From the NCBI RefSeq assembly GCF_000359125.1, contig NZ_CAAF010000066.1, forward strand, positions 1 to 64,000: a stretch of DNA of 64,000 nucleotides. Direction: 5' to 3'. Shown in pieces: positions 26,280 to 35,327 of this stretch; the first letter of the stretch is position 1, and every line of letters begins with the position of its first letter. The DNA comes from Mesorhizobium sp. STM 4661 (lineage in GTDB: Bacteria; Pseudomonadota; Alphaproteobacteria; Rhizobiales; Rhizobiaceae). The notes under the pieces were generated by a model. That model saw only the letters and a list, made by a program, of their open reading frames with translations. It was not told where the DNA came from and made no database searches. Both the position numbers and the translations under genes were made by a program.

Positions 26280-28202
26280 ATGCGCATGTTGTCCGCACTT
26301 GCGACCTGCTACAACACAAAGCCCAGCGTGACCCCAACGGAACGTGAGAGTCGGCAGGAGTGGCCGGTAGCGTTAGTCACCACACCATTCGTTTCTTGCT
26401 ACCGGCCTTCCCTCCAACTTGGACTGTTGAAGGCAATCGCCGACAGGCACGGCTTCCCTGCAACCACCCTCCATCTAAATCTCGATTTCGCGCAGGCAAT
26501 TGGCGTCTCGCTTTATGAACAATTGGTCCATCATCGGGGCCGCCTGTTCGGCGAGTGGCTATTCTCGCTTCAGGCGTTTGGCGAAGATGCCCCGGATCCG
26601 GACGGAGAAATGCTGCGGCGCTTTGGCACCGAAGCTGGCCTCCTGTTGACCGATTTGGGCCTTACCGCTGATCAACTTGTCAAATTGCGCCACGTCGAAG
26701 TACCAAAGTACCTGAGCGACCTCGAGAGCAGCGTCGATTGGAGCCAATTTCGCGTCGTCGGATTCACCTCGACCTTTCAGCAAAACACGGCTGCCTTCGC
26801 CTTGGCAGCTCGCATAAAAGCGATGCACCCTTCCATAATCACGCTTTTCGGTGGGGCAAATTTTGAAGGCGAGATGGGTCAGGAGCTGGTACGCTCGGTT
26901 GCCGCCGTGGACTACGCGATCAGCGGAGAGGCGGATGAGTCGTTTCCAAGGTTCCTGGAAGCGCTAGCGAGTGGCAATGACCCGATGTTGGTGCCGGGAG
27001 TTCTCTCCAAGGAGACTCCAACCGGGGCGACCGGGATTGCTCAGCAGCCGTTCGACGACCTGAACGGCCTCCCCGTTCCTGACTACGATGAGTACTTCGC
27101 GCGGGGGATAGCGAAGGGCCTCGTCTCCGACGTATCGAGACGCCTGGTCTATCTACCTTTTGAGAGCGCCCGCGGCTGCTGGTGGGGACAGAAACACCAC
27201 TGCACCTTCTGCGGGCTCAACGGTTCGACGATGAAATTTCGCTCGAAATCGCCGGAGCGGGTTCGAGATGAGCTCGCGACAATGTCAGAGGCATATGGCG
27301 GCTTTCGTTTCGAGGCCGTCGATAACATCGTTGATCAGCAATATCTGAACACCCTGTTTCCGCATTTGGCGCAGGTCGGAAGCGACTATGAGTTCTTCTA
27401 CGAGGTCAAATCGAACCTCACCAAAGACAAACTTCGTGTTTTGCGTGACGGAGGCCTGCGACGCATTCAGCCAGGGATAGAGTCCCTCGACAGTCGCGTC
27501 CTCAAGCTCATGCGAAAGGGTGTGACAGGCATCCAAAATGTGAATCTGCTGAGGTGGTCACTGTACTATGGAGTTGATGTTGGCTGGAACATCATTTGGG
27601 GATTTCCAGGTGAGCATGCCAGCTTCTACGAAGATCAACTTGTGACGATGAGGCGGGTGAGGCACCTGCAACCGCCGACGGGTGCTGGGCGTATCTGGAT
27701 GGAGCGGTTCAGTCCCATCTATACCGACCGAGTTTCCTTCCCGAGCAAGTTTGTAAAACCTGAAGCCAGCTACGCCTACGTCTACCCAGAGACATTCGAC
27801 CTCGCGAAAATTGCGTACTTCTTTGACTACGAGCTTGAGGACTCGCTTCCAGACCGAGCGTACGAAGAGACGCGGACGGAGGTACGGCGTTGGCAGGAGG
27901 CGTGGAAAGCGCCTCGCAGACCCTCTCTTACTTTCTGGTCGTCACCGAACTTCATCCAAATCGAAGACCTCCGAAGCGATGGTGACGAGGGCATCTACAA
28001 ATTCCATGACGCGCTGGCACAGATTTATGTCGCGGCGAGTGACCGCCCTGCCACCGCGACCCAGATAATAGCGAAGCTTGGCCTCCCCAACTCATCCGAT
28101 GAAGTTGAAGCAGCCCTGCAGGAGTTCGTACGGCTGGGCCTGATGATGTCGGAAGGTTCGGTGTTCCTGAGCCTGGCGTTACCGGCGACGAGGAACCGCT
28201 AA
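26280..28202 (+). CDS. B12-binding radical SAM RiPP maturase (C-methyltransferase type)
   Basis: The 640-residue protein has a cobalamin-binding-like N-terminal domain (from WPVALVTTPFVSCYRPSLQL, about residues 20-200, with FGGAN and ISGEADESF) and a radical SAM core whose cluster ligands are Cys300, Cys308 and Cys311 in GCWWGQKHHCTFCGLNG, a CX7CX2C spacing. I know this spacing and motif from the RiPP maturation radical SAM group that includes the polytheonamide C-methyltransferases. ATG 26280 follows GGCGGAG; a longer in-frame start exists. It probably methylates unactivated carbons of the upstream peptide, but that is inference. The downstream protease gene starts one base after its stop. 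Confidence 0.85.
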   Translation: MRMLSALATCYNTKPSVTPTERESRQEWPVALVTTPFVSCYRPSLQLGLLKAIADRHGFPATTLHLNLDFAQAIGVSLYEQLVHHRGRLFGEWLFSLQAFGEDAPDPDGEMLRRFGTEAGLLLTDLGLTADQLVKLRHVEVPKYLSDLESSVDWSQFRVVGFTSTFQQNTAAFALAARIKAMHPSIITLFGGANFEGEMGQELVRSVAAVDYAISGEADESFPRFLEALASGNDPMLVPGVLSKETPTGATGIAQQPFDDLNGLPVPDYDEYFARGIAKGLVSDVSRRLVYLPFESARGCWWGQKHHCTFCGLNGSTMKFRSKSPERVRDELATMSEAYGGFRFEAVDNIVDQQYLNTLFPHLAQVGSDYEFFYEVKSNLTKDKLRVLRDGGLRRIQPGIESLDSRVLKLMRKGVTGIQNVNLLRWSLYYGVDVGWNIIWGFPGEHASFYEDQLVTMRRVRHLQPPTGAGRIWMERFSPIYTDRVSFPSKFVKPEASYAYVYPETFDLAKIAYFFDYELEDSLPDRAYEETRTEVRRWQEAWKAPRRPSLTFWSSPNFIQIEDLRSDGDEGIYKFHDALAQIYVAASDRPATATQIIAKLGLPNSSDEVEAALQEFVRLGLMMSEGSVFLSLALPATRNR

Positions 28203-28203
28203 G

Positions 28204-30237
28204 TTGGCCGACTTCCTAAAAATCGACGATGCGACGCGCGCCCAGCTTGTAGGACTGCTCGGCGTCTCGGAAGACGTTGCCGACCAGATCGTGGCTACGA
28301 GACCTCATGGCAGCAAGGCTGACCTGGACTGGCTGCCAGCGCCGGCGAGTGCACGCATCAGCGACCGGTTGGAGATTGAGAAGTTTAATCTGAACGAAGC
28401 GACCGTCGAACAGCTCATTCAATTATGTGGGCTCCCTGAGCCGATTGCATCCACCATTGTCGCAAATCGCCCCTACTATTTGTCCTTGGAGCTTCGCCAC
28501 CTCGAGGGTGTCGACGCAGAAGCATTCGATGCCGTTACAACTGTCTTCACGGTAAGCTCCCTCACATATGTCGACAAACTTACTGGAAAGTCAGTTGATC
28601 TACGAGCCGATAGCTCCGAGGTGCTGGTGCGCCTCAAGAGCCAAGATTCGGAGAGTGCCGAGTCCTTGGCGAGTAGAAACTCCCTGAGGCGTATTTCAGG
28701 GGGCAGCGGCCGGAATGACTATCAGGTCTATGCGGTATCCCAAGGCGAGACCGGCGTCGGTGCAATCAGGAAGCTCAAGCTGGATAGGGCTGTAGACAGA
28801 GTTGTGCCCGCGTTTCGCAACGCTGAAGGAGTCGCCCAGTTTATCGACCCTGAATTTTGCGTGGTTCAGTTCAAGGATGGTGTCACGCCTCAAGAGCAGA
28901 ATACGGTGATCGCCAGTGCGGGCCTCACGATCGACGAACTCCACCGCACGCCGGGGCTTATGACGCTTAGAATGCGTTCCGCGGCAGATTCTCCGAGGAA
29001 GATCATTGAAGCGGTGAAGGTGCTCAACGCTTCGTCGGCGGTCGCTTTTGCCGAGCCGGGCTTCATAGCGGTGAATGATAGGGAGGGCGCGAAAAAAAAA
29101 GCCGCAAAAAAAGCGAGACCGAGTGACGACGCCGAAAGCGGGAGTCTCGACTGGAATTTATCACTCTTGGGCTGTGAAAACGCTTGGCTCGTGGAGATGG
29201 GTACACCCGACGTCGTGATCGCCCTCATCGACTCTGGTATTGATTTGAACCACCCTTCCCTGGCCGACGGGTACCTGCAGCGAAGCCAGGGTGAGAGCTG
29301 GAATTTCGAGGACGACAGCGATCCCAACCCGACGGACATTGACGGCCATGGGACCTTTATCGCGGGCCTCCTCATTGGAAACGGCCAATCAGGCATCCAC
29401 GGCATCTGCCCGGGTTGTCGCATTCTTCCTTTGAGGGTGCCTCTCGCTGGGGCGTCGCTCAGCTACGCCAGGCGTCGTGACGCGATATTGTACGCCATCA
29501 ACTCTGTCGCGCCGCCAACAAAGCTCATCATTAGTATCAGTTGGAAAACGACCGGTGACGTGGGCCTCATACGGGACGCAATTGCGCAGGCGACTCAACG
29601 GGATGCGCTGGTTGTCTGCTCCGCGGGAAACTGGCCGATGTCCTACAACGAGCCTCATTATCCGTCTGACTACGGCGATGTCTTGTCGATCGCCGCAGTC
29701 GGCGCAGACAAAGGGCCCGCTGATTATTCATTTTTTGGCGATAAAATCGACCTTTGTGCGCCCGGCGGGAGCGGCACTGCTGCAGACCAGGGAAGCAATA
29801 TCAAATCCGCGGCTATCGGCGGCGCGGTCACGTATGATTTTGGCACGTCATTCGCCGTCCCCCACGTTGTAGGGGCAGCCGCCCTCTTGTTGTCCCATCG
29901 ATCCGCCCTCGACAGGCAGCGGGCAAGGGAAATTCTAGAGGCGAGTGCCGAGCCTCTTGACCAGGCAGGTACCGGGAGAGGCTTTGCAAGAGTTGATTTG
30001 GCGTTGGACGCTGCCACAGGGAGCGATGAAGGGCCTGTAGTTAATCCCGTGACGAGCGACGGACTCATCATCATCAATGAATGGAGTGAGAGTCGCCTAC
30101 GCGACACTTTTCTTTTGCTGCCAATTTCGATCCGCATAATCATCGCTCGTCGACCGTTCAGTTCGCTTGAGGAAGTTCGCGGCATACTGGGTGTCTCCGC
30201 CGCCCAGTACGAACAGATAGCGACCTACGCTGAATAG
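28204..30237 (+). CDS. Subtilisin-like (S8) protease with helix-hairpin-helix-like ends
   Basis: The 677-residue protein starts at TTG 28204, one base after the maturase stop, with GAGGAA upstream. Two tandem segments at the N-terminus (about 3-35 and 45-80; for example LNEATVEQLIQLCGLPEPIA) and one at the C-terminus (about 640-674) look like helix-hairpin-helix units. The middle is a complete S8 domain with Asp343 in LIDSGID, His382 in DGHGT, oxyanion Asn476 in SAGN and Ser549 in GTSFAVPH. No signal peptide is visible. In context it may remove the leader of the modified peptide or mature it otherwise; this is inference. Confidence 0.85.
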   Translation: MADFLKIDDATRAQLVGLLGVSEDVADQIVATRPHGSKADLDWLPAPASARISDRLEIEKFNLNEATVEQLIQLCGLPEPIASTIVANRPYYLSLELRHLEGVDAEAFDAVTTVFTVSSLTYVDKLTGKSVDLRADSSEVLVRLKSQDSESAESLASRNSLRRISGGSGRNDYQVYAVSQGETGVGAIRKLKLDRAVDRVVPAFRNAEGVAQFIDPEFCVVQFKDGVTPQEQNTVIASAGLTIDELHRTPGLMTLRMRSAADSPRKIIEAVKVLNASSAVAFAEPGFIAVNDREGAKKKAAKKARPSDDAESGSLDWNLSLLGCENAWLVEMGTPDVVIALIDSGIDLNHPSLADGYLQRSQGESWNFEDDSDPNPTDIDGHGTFIAGLLIGNGQSGIHGICPGCRILPLRVPLAGASLSYARRRDAILYAINSVAPPTKLIISISWKTTGDVGLIRDAIAQATQRDALVVCSAGNWPMSYNEPHYPSDYGDVLSIAAVGADKGPADYSFFGDKIDLCAPGGSGTAADQGSNIKSAAIGGAVTYDFGTSFAVPHVVGAAALLLSHRSALDRQRAREILEASAEPLDQAGTGRGFARVDLALDAATGSDEGPVVNPVTSDGLIIINEWSESRLRDTFLLLPISIRIIIARRPFSSLEEVRGILGVSAAQYEQIATYAE

Positions 30238-30265
30238 AGGTCGACCAAGCAAGACTTGCTCTTCG

Positions 30266-30285
30266 CCGGCCGCAAGCGCGACGCC
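30266..30285 (+). repeat. Right direct repeat flanking the peptide cassette
   Basis: CCGGCCGCAAGCGCGACGCC is the partner of the repeat at 25513-25532 (18 of 20 identical). It lies 28 bases after the protease stop. Confidence 0.55.
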
Positions 30286-30287
30286 TG

Positions 30288-30324
30288 GAGCGGTTCAGCG
30301 ATTAAGAGAATCGCTGAACCGCTC
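30288..30324. terminator. Perfect 16-bp inverted repeat, terminator-like
   Basis: GAGCGGTTCAGCGATT and its exact complement flank AAGAG; TAACTATTTGTTTTT follows. It can end transcription of the cassette on the plus strand. It resembles short palindromic repeats I associate with Mesorhizobium intergenic regions, so it may also be a dispersed element. The rest of the 193-base gap to the pump gene shows nothing else I can name. Confidence 0.65.
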
Positions 30325-30430
30325 TAACTATTTGTTTTTGCGCAATTCCGGACGGAAAACCGTTGCACACTTTTCCGGGAATTGCCTCAAGGCCAGCAAG
30401 ACATCGGGCGCACCGACGACCCTGCGGCCT

Positions 30431-33400
30431 CTACTCAGCCGCTGCCTTCTGCGGTTCGCTCAGAGGTTCGTCATCGGGGCCGAACAGGGAAGGCTGTTCG
30501 ACGGTTTCGACGACATGCAATTCGGGCCTCCGCCTCGGAAACAGGCCGAGCAGCCAGCCGGAGAAATTCTCGAAATAGACATAGATGACCGGCGTGACGA
30601 ACAGGGTCAGCGCCTGCGAGGCAAGCAGGCCGCCGACGACGGCGACGCCGAGTGGCTGGCGCAACTCGGCGCTGGCGCCGGTGCCGAGCGCGATCGGGAA
30701 GGTGCCCATCAGCGCCGCGAGCGTCGTCATCATGATCGGCCTGAAACGCATCAGGCACGCCTTGTGGATGGACTCCTTGGCGGACATCCCCTCGCGCCTG
30801 AGCTCCAGCGCGACGTCGACCATCATGATGCCGTTCTTCTTGACGATGCCAATCAGCATCAGGATGCCGATCACCGCGATCACCGAAAGGTCCATGCCGG
30901 CGAAGCGCAGTGCAGCCACGGCGCCCAGCACGGCCGACGGCAGGCCGGTCAGGATGGTGAGCGGATGGATGAAGCTCTCATAGAGGATGCCGAGAACGAT
31001 ATAGATGGTGAGAATGGCGCCGCCGATCAGCAGGCCCTGATTGGCAAGCGAATCCTGGAACGTCTTGGCCGTGCCGGCGAAGCTGGTCGAGATCGTCTTC
31101 GGCATGCCGATCTGCTCCTTCAGCGCGGCGATGCGGGCGGTACTGTCGCCGAGCGCCACGCCTTGCGGCAGATTGTAGGAGATGGTCACCGCCGGCAGCT
31201 GGCCGAGCTGGTTGACGGTCAAGGCGCCGGCCGTGCGATCGACGCGGGCAAAGGCGCCGAGCGGCACCAAGCTGCCGCTCGCCGTCCTCACCTGGATGGC
31301 CAGCATCCGCTCGGGCGACCACTCGATCTTCGGATCGAGTTCCATGATGACTTCATAGCTGTCGGCCGAACCGAAGATGGTCGACACCTGCTGGGTGCCG
31401 AAACCGCCATAAAGGCTGGAGCGCAGCGTATCGGTGTCGATGCCGAGCGTCGCCGCCTTGTCGCGGTCGATCACCAGCGACGCCTGCAGGGCGTTGTTCT
31501 GCAAATCGCTTGTAACGTCGGTGAAGGCGCTGTGATCCGCGACCATCGCGTCCGTGAGCTTTTGCGCCCAACTGTCGGTCGCGCCGGTGTCGAGGCCTTG
31601 CACGACAAGCTGGTAGGCGCTGGCCGAAGAGCGGGCACCGAGACGCAGATTCTGCACCGGCTGCATGTAGGCCTCGATGCCGGGCACGTTGGCAAGCTGC
31701 CGCCGCAGATCCGATTGCACCTTCTCGATATCGGGGCGCTGGTCCTTGGCCTTCAATTGCACGAAGAGCTGGCCCTGGTTGAGCGCATTGCCGCCGCTGC
31801 CGGCCGACCATGCCACATGATCCACATAGGGCGAATGCGAAAAGACGTTCGCCACCTGCCCTTGCAGCTTCACCATGGCGTCAAAGGAAATGTCCTGGCG
31901 CGCTATGGTCGTCACCGAAATCTGGCCGATATCCTCCTGCGGGAAGAAGCCCTTCGGCGAGACCTGGATCAGCCAGGCCGACGCTGCCGCCGTCCCGATG
32001 AAGACGAGGAAGACCAGGAAAGTATGACGCAGGCAAAAGCTCAGCAACCAGCCATAGCCGCGCGTGATCAGGTCATGCTTGTGGCCCTCGGCATGGGCTT
32101 CCCGCTCGGCTCTCGACACCGACAGCAACCGTGAGCACAGCATCGGCGTCAGCGTCAGCGAGACGAACATCGAGGCCAGGATGGCGACCGTCACCACGAC
32201 GGCGAACTCGTTGAAGATGCGGCCGATCACCCCACCCATCAAAAGCACGGGGATGAACACCGCCACCAGCGAGATCGAGATCGAGATGATGGTGAAGCCG
32301 ATTTCGCGCGCGCCTTTCAGCGATGCCTCGAAGGCCGAGAGCCCATCCTCCTCCATGTGACGGAAGATGTTTTCGAGCATGACGATGGCGTCGTCGACGA
32401 CAAGGCCGACAGCGAGCGTCAGGCCCATCAGCGAGATGTTGTCGATGGAAAAGCCGAACAGGAACATCACACCCAGCGTGGCGATGAGCGAGATCGGCAC
32501 CGCCACAGCCGGGATGATGGTTGCCGTCACCCGGCGCAGGAACACGAAGATCACCGTCACCACCAGCGCGATGGTCAGGAGCAGCGTGAACTGCACATCG
32601 TCGACGGCGGCGCGGATGGAAGTCGAGCGGTCGTTGAGCAGCTTGATGCTGGCGGCCGCCGGCATCTGGTCCTGAAAGGACGGCAGCATTGCCTTGACCT
32701 GGTCGACGACATCGACGGTATTGGCATCGGGCTGGCGCTGCACGGCCATGATGATCGCGCGGGTACCATCGTACCAACTCGCGGTCGTCGTGGTCTGCAC
32801 CGAATCGATGACGCGCGTCACCTCGCCCAGCCGCACCGGATGGCCGTTCTTGGTGGCGATGATGAGATTGGAAAATCCCGCCGCATCGGTCAGTTGCGTG
32901 TTGGCGGTGATGGTCAGCTGCTGCTTGTCGTTCTGCAGCACGCCGAGCGGCGTATTGCTGTTGGCGGAAGCGATAGCCGTCTGCAACTGGTCGATCGAGA
33001 TGCCGCGCGCGGCGAGAGCGGTCGGATCGATCTGGACGCGCACGGCATATTTTTGCTGGCCGAAGATCGAGACCTGCGCCACGCCGTCGATGGTCGACAG
33101 CGACGGCGAGATCACGTTCTCGGCAAAGGCATCGAGGTCGGTCAGCGGAACCGTGTCGCTGACCAGCGACATCAAGAGGATCGGCGCATCGGCCGGATTG
33201 ACCTTGCGATAGCTCGGCGGGGCCGTCATCTCGGGCGGCAGCGACTTCAGCGTACGCGCGATCGCCGCCTGCACGTCGGCCGCGGCCGCGTCGATGTCGC
33301 GGTTGAGCACGAACTGGATGGCGATCGAGGTCTGGCCGAGCGAGTTGGTGGTTGAGATCGAATCGATGCCGGCGATGGTGTTGAACTGCTTGATCAGCGG

Positions 33401-33592
33401 CGTCGCCACCGAGGTCGCCATCGTCTCCGGCGAGGCGCCGGGCAGCGACGCCGAGACGTTGACCACCGGAAACTCGGCGCTCGGCAAGGCAGCCACCGGC
33501 AGGAACTTGTACGCAAACAACCCGCCCAGCACGAGCGCAAACGACATGAGCAGGGTGGCGACAGGCCTGCGAATGCAGAATTCGGAGATCAT
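30431..33592 (-). CDS. RND-family efflux transporter (HAE1, AcrB/MdtB type)
   Basis: The 1053-residue inner-membrane pump exports drugs or other amphiphiles using the proton gradient. It begins FCIRRPVATLLMSFALVLGG, has the two large periplasmic loops and twelve spans of the family, and carries the proton-relay aspartates in GLVVDDAIVMLENIFRHMEE of the fourth span. It ends in an acidic tail. The start overlaps the stop of the adaptor gene upstream (4 bases). No outer-membrane factor is encoded here. It is more like the MdtB/MdtC and MexF-type drug pumps than the CusA metal pumps; I saw no methionine-rich metal path. Confidence 0.93.
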   Translation of the reverse strand: MISEFCIRRPVATLLMSFALVLGGLFAYKFLPVAALPSAEFPVVNVSASLPGASPETMATSVATPLIKQFNTIAGIDSISTTNSLGQTSIAIQFVLNRDIDAAAADVQAAIARTLKSLPPEMTAPPSYRKVNPADAPILLMSLVSDTVPLTDLDAFAENVISPSLSTIDGVAQVSIFGQQKYAVRVQIDPTALAARGISIDQLQTAIASANSNTPLGVLQNDKQQLTITANTQLTDAAGFSNLIIATKNGHPVRLGEVTRVIDSVQTTTTASWYDGTRAIIMAVQRQPDANTVDVVDQVKAMLPSFQDQMPAAASIKLLNDRSTSIRAAVDDVQFTLLLTIALVVTVIFVFLRRVTATIIPAVAVPISLIATLGVMFLFGFSIDNISLMGLTLAVGLVVDDAIVMLENIFRHMEEDGLSAFEASLKGAREIGFTIISISISLVAVFIPVLLMGGVIGRIFNEFAVVVTVAILASMFVSLTLTPMLCSRLLSVSRAEREAHAEGHKHDLITRGYGWLLSFCLRHTFLVFLVFIGTAAASAWLIQVSPKGFFPQEDIGQISVTTIARQDISFDAMVKLQGQVANVFSHSPYVDHVAWSAGSGGNALNQGQLFVQLKAKDQRPDIEKVQSDLRRQLANVPGIEAYMQPVQNLRLGARSSASAYQLVVQGLDTGATDSWAQKLTDAMVADHSAFTDVTSDLQNNALQASLVIDRDKAATLGIDTDTLRSSLYGGFGTQQVSTIFGSADSYEVIMELDPKIEWSPERMLAIQVRTASGSLVPLGAFARVDRTAGALTVNQLGQLPAVTISYNLPQGVALGDSTARIAALKEQIGMPKTISTSFAGTAKTFQDSLANQGLLIGGAILTIYIVLGILYESFIHPLTILTGLPSAVLGAVAALRFAGMDLSVIAVIGILMLIGIVKKNGIMMVDVALELRREGMSAKESIHKACLMRFRPIMMTTLAALMGTFPIALGTGASAELRQPLGVAVVGGLLASQALTLFVTPVIYVYFENFSGWLLGLFPRRRPELHVVETVEQPSLFGPDDEPLSEPQKAAAE

Positions 33593-34920
33593 GGCTGCGT
33601 CCCGCCCGCCTTATCAGCCCCGTTTGCTTTATCGACCTCGGCAACCTTCGGCGACGACTGGTCGTCGGAGCCGGCCGACGCTTTGCCTTCGCGAACCGCG
33701 GCACCATTCTTCAACTTCGTCTGGCCTTCGACGACGACACGCTCACCGGCCTTCAGCCCATCGCTGATGGCGCTGTTTTGGCCCTCGGTCAGCGCTACCT
33801 GCACGGGCCGCATCTCCACCGTGCTGTCGGGCTTGACGACGTAGACGAACGGCCCCTTCTGGCTGGGCTGGACCGCGACCGTGGGAACCGACGTCATCCG
33901 CGGCATGAGGCCGGCATCGAGCACGACATTGACATATTGACCTGGCCACAGCGACAGATCGGCATTCGGCACGCTCGCCCGCGTCGCGATCGTGCCGGAG
34001 GCGGTGTCGACGCTGGAATCGACGAAATCCAGCGTTCCCTTGCCGATCGGCGTCGGGTCGCCATCCCTGGTCAGCGTCACCGCGCCTTGGCTCGGTGCCG
34101 CCAACGCCTTGTGCAGCAAGGCAAGATCGCCTTCGGGAAGATTGAAGTTCACCTGCAGCGGGTCCATCTGGGTGATCGTCACCAGCGGGGTCGTCGACGA
34201 ACTGTTGCCGTTGCTGGTGGTGACGAGATCGCCGACCGCGACGCTGACCGCGCCAAGCCTGCCGGAAATCGGCGCCGTAATGGTGGCAAAGCCAAGCTGG
34301 ACGGCGTCGGCGTCGAGCGTCGCCTTGTCGGCATCGACGGTGGCGGCGGCCGCCTTTTGCGCCGCGACCGCCTGGTCATAGGTCTGTTGCGTGCCGGCTT
34401 GCTTGGCGACAAGGTTCCTGGCGCGGATGAGATCCGCCTCGGCGCTGGCCAGCAATGCCTGGTCCTTGACCAAGGTCGCCTGGTCCTTGGCCTGTTGCGC
34501 CTTCAGCGCGCGGTCGTCCAGCGAGAACAGCAGGTCGCCTGCCCTCACCATCTGTCCGTCCTTGACGGCGATCGACACGAGCTGGCTGGAGACGCGGGCG
34601 TTGATGCTGACCACGGCAGGCGACGAGACAAAGCCGATGGCATAGCGGCGAATCGGAAAGTCCGCCGTCGAAGCGGTGGCCGCGACGACCGAGGTCGAAC
34701 GCGCGCCATTGGCGCCCCCGCCTGCCCTGTCGGCGCCCGACTTGCCCGCGCCAGGTTTGTCTGCGCCAGTCTTGTCCGCAACGGCCGTCTGCTTCGGCGA
34801 CAGCAGCTGCTGAACCTTGCTCATCGCTGCCGGCGAAAGGTAGAGGCCGGCCCCTGCGAGGCAGGCCACCGCGACCACTGCAAGCACGATCTTTCCGCGC
34901 ATCGACAACTGCCCTCTCAT
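33589..34920 (-). CDS. RND efflux periplasmic adaptor subunit
   Basis: The 443-residue membrane fusion protein has an N-terminal span (about residues 9-29), then a low-complexity stretch at about 42-75 built of Ala-Asp-Lys-Gly units, a lipoyl-like part, a coiled-coil hairpin rich in Ala/Asp/Lys (about 125-200) and beta-barrel domains with FVYVVKPDSTVEMRPVQV. The C-terminal tail repeats similar DK-Ala-Gly units. It is cotranscribed with the RND pump (ATGA overlap) and links it to an outer-membrane channel. The short repeats are unusual but probably only spacers. Confidence 0.92.
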   Translation of the reverse strand: MRGQLSMRGKIVLAVVAVACLAGAGLYLSPAAMSKVQQLLSPKQTAVADKTGADKPGAGKSGADRAGGGANGARSTSVVAATASTADFPIRRYAIGFVSSPAVVSINARVSSQLVSIAVKDGQMVRAGDLLFSLDDRALKAQQAKDQATLVKDQALLASAEADLIRARNLVAKQAGTQQTYDQAVAAQKAAAATVDADKATLDADAVQLGFATITAPISGRLGAVSVAVGDLVTTSNGNSSSTTPLVTITQMDPLQVNFNLPEGDLALLHKALAAPSQGAVTLTRDGDPTPIGKGTLDFVDSSVDTASGTIATRASVPNADLSLWPGQYVNVVLDAGLMPRMTSVPTVAVQPSQKGPFVYVVKPDSTVEMRPVQVALTEGQNSAISDGLKAGERVVVEGQTKLKNGAAVREGKASAGSDDQSSPKVAEVDKANGADKAGGTQP

Positions 34921-35046
34921 CCGACACGCCGAACCCGGTGGTCTCGGTCTACCTCAAATCACGCCGCGCCTTGCCGCGAATTCGCCGAATAGATAGGACA
35001 CGCCTTGGGCGGAAAAGGGCCAAAACACGGCATTACGAAGATTTAA

Positions 35047-35059
35047 TGTGCAGTGCACA
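35047..35059. promoter_or_regulatory. Operator-like palindrome upstream of the RND operon
   Basis: TGTGCA-G-TGCACA is a perfect inverted repeat around one base, in an A/T-richer stretch 127 bases upstream of the adaptor start. It could bind a regulator of the pump; no regulator gene is adjacent. Confidence 0.35.
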
Positions 35060-35075
35060 ATAAGCCGGCACTGGC

Positions 35076-35327
35076 CTAAGGTGTGTTGAGATTCAGGTCA
35101 GGCCGAGCCGAAAATGGTGGGTTTCGAGAACCGGAGCGGAGCGGACATTCGGGTCCGTGAGCGCGCGCATGACCCCGAAAATCGGAATCGATTTTCGGAA
35201 AGGATCGTGCACAAACCAAAAAATGCTACAGCGTCCTTTGCGCGTCCGAAAGGACGCGCGGCGCTGTAGGAAGCGCAGAAAACCGCCGTTTGCAGGCCGG
35301 CCTCACCTGAATATCAGCACACCTTAG
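35076..35327. repeat. MITE-like element with 30-bp terminal inverted repeats
   Basis: The left end CTAAGGTGTG...AGGCCG at 35076-35105 and the right end at 35298-35327 are inverted copies identical at 27 of 30 positions. The 252-bp interval has no protein gene. It contains a second, double-palindrome repeat at 35175-35269, so one element seems to sit inside the other. The right end covers the stop codon of the broken LysE-type gene. Most of the 403-base gap upstream of the RND operon is this element. Confidence 0.75.
35175..35269. repeat. Double-palindrome repeat, copy A
   Basis: The first palindrome is CCGAAAATCG-GAAT-CGATTTTCGG (35175-35198). The second runs from CTACAGCG (35226) to CGCTGTAG (35269) and encloses a nested CGCGTCC/GGACGCG pair. 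The copy at 57768-57861 has the same two-part design and an identical first palindrome. Confidence 0.8.
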
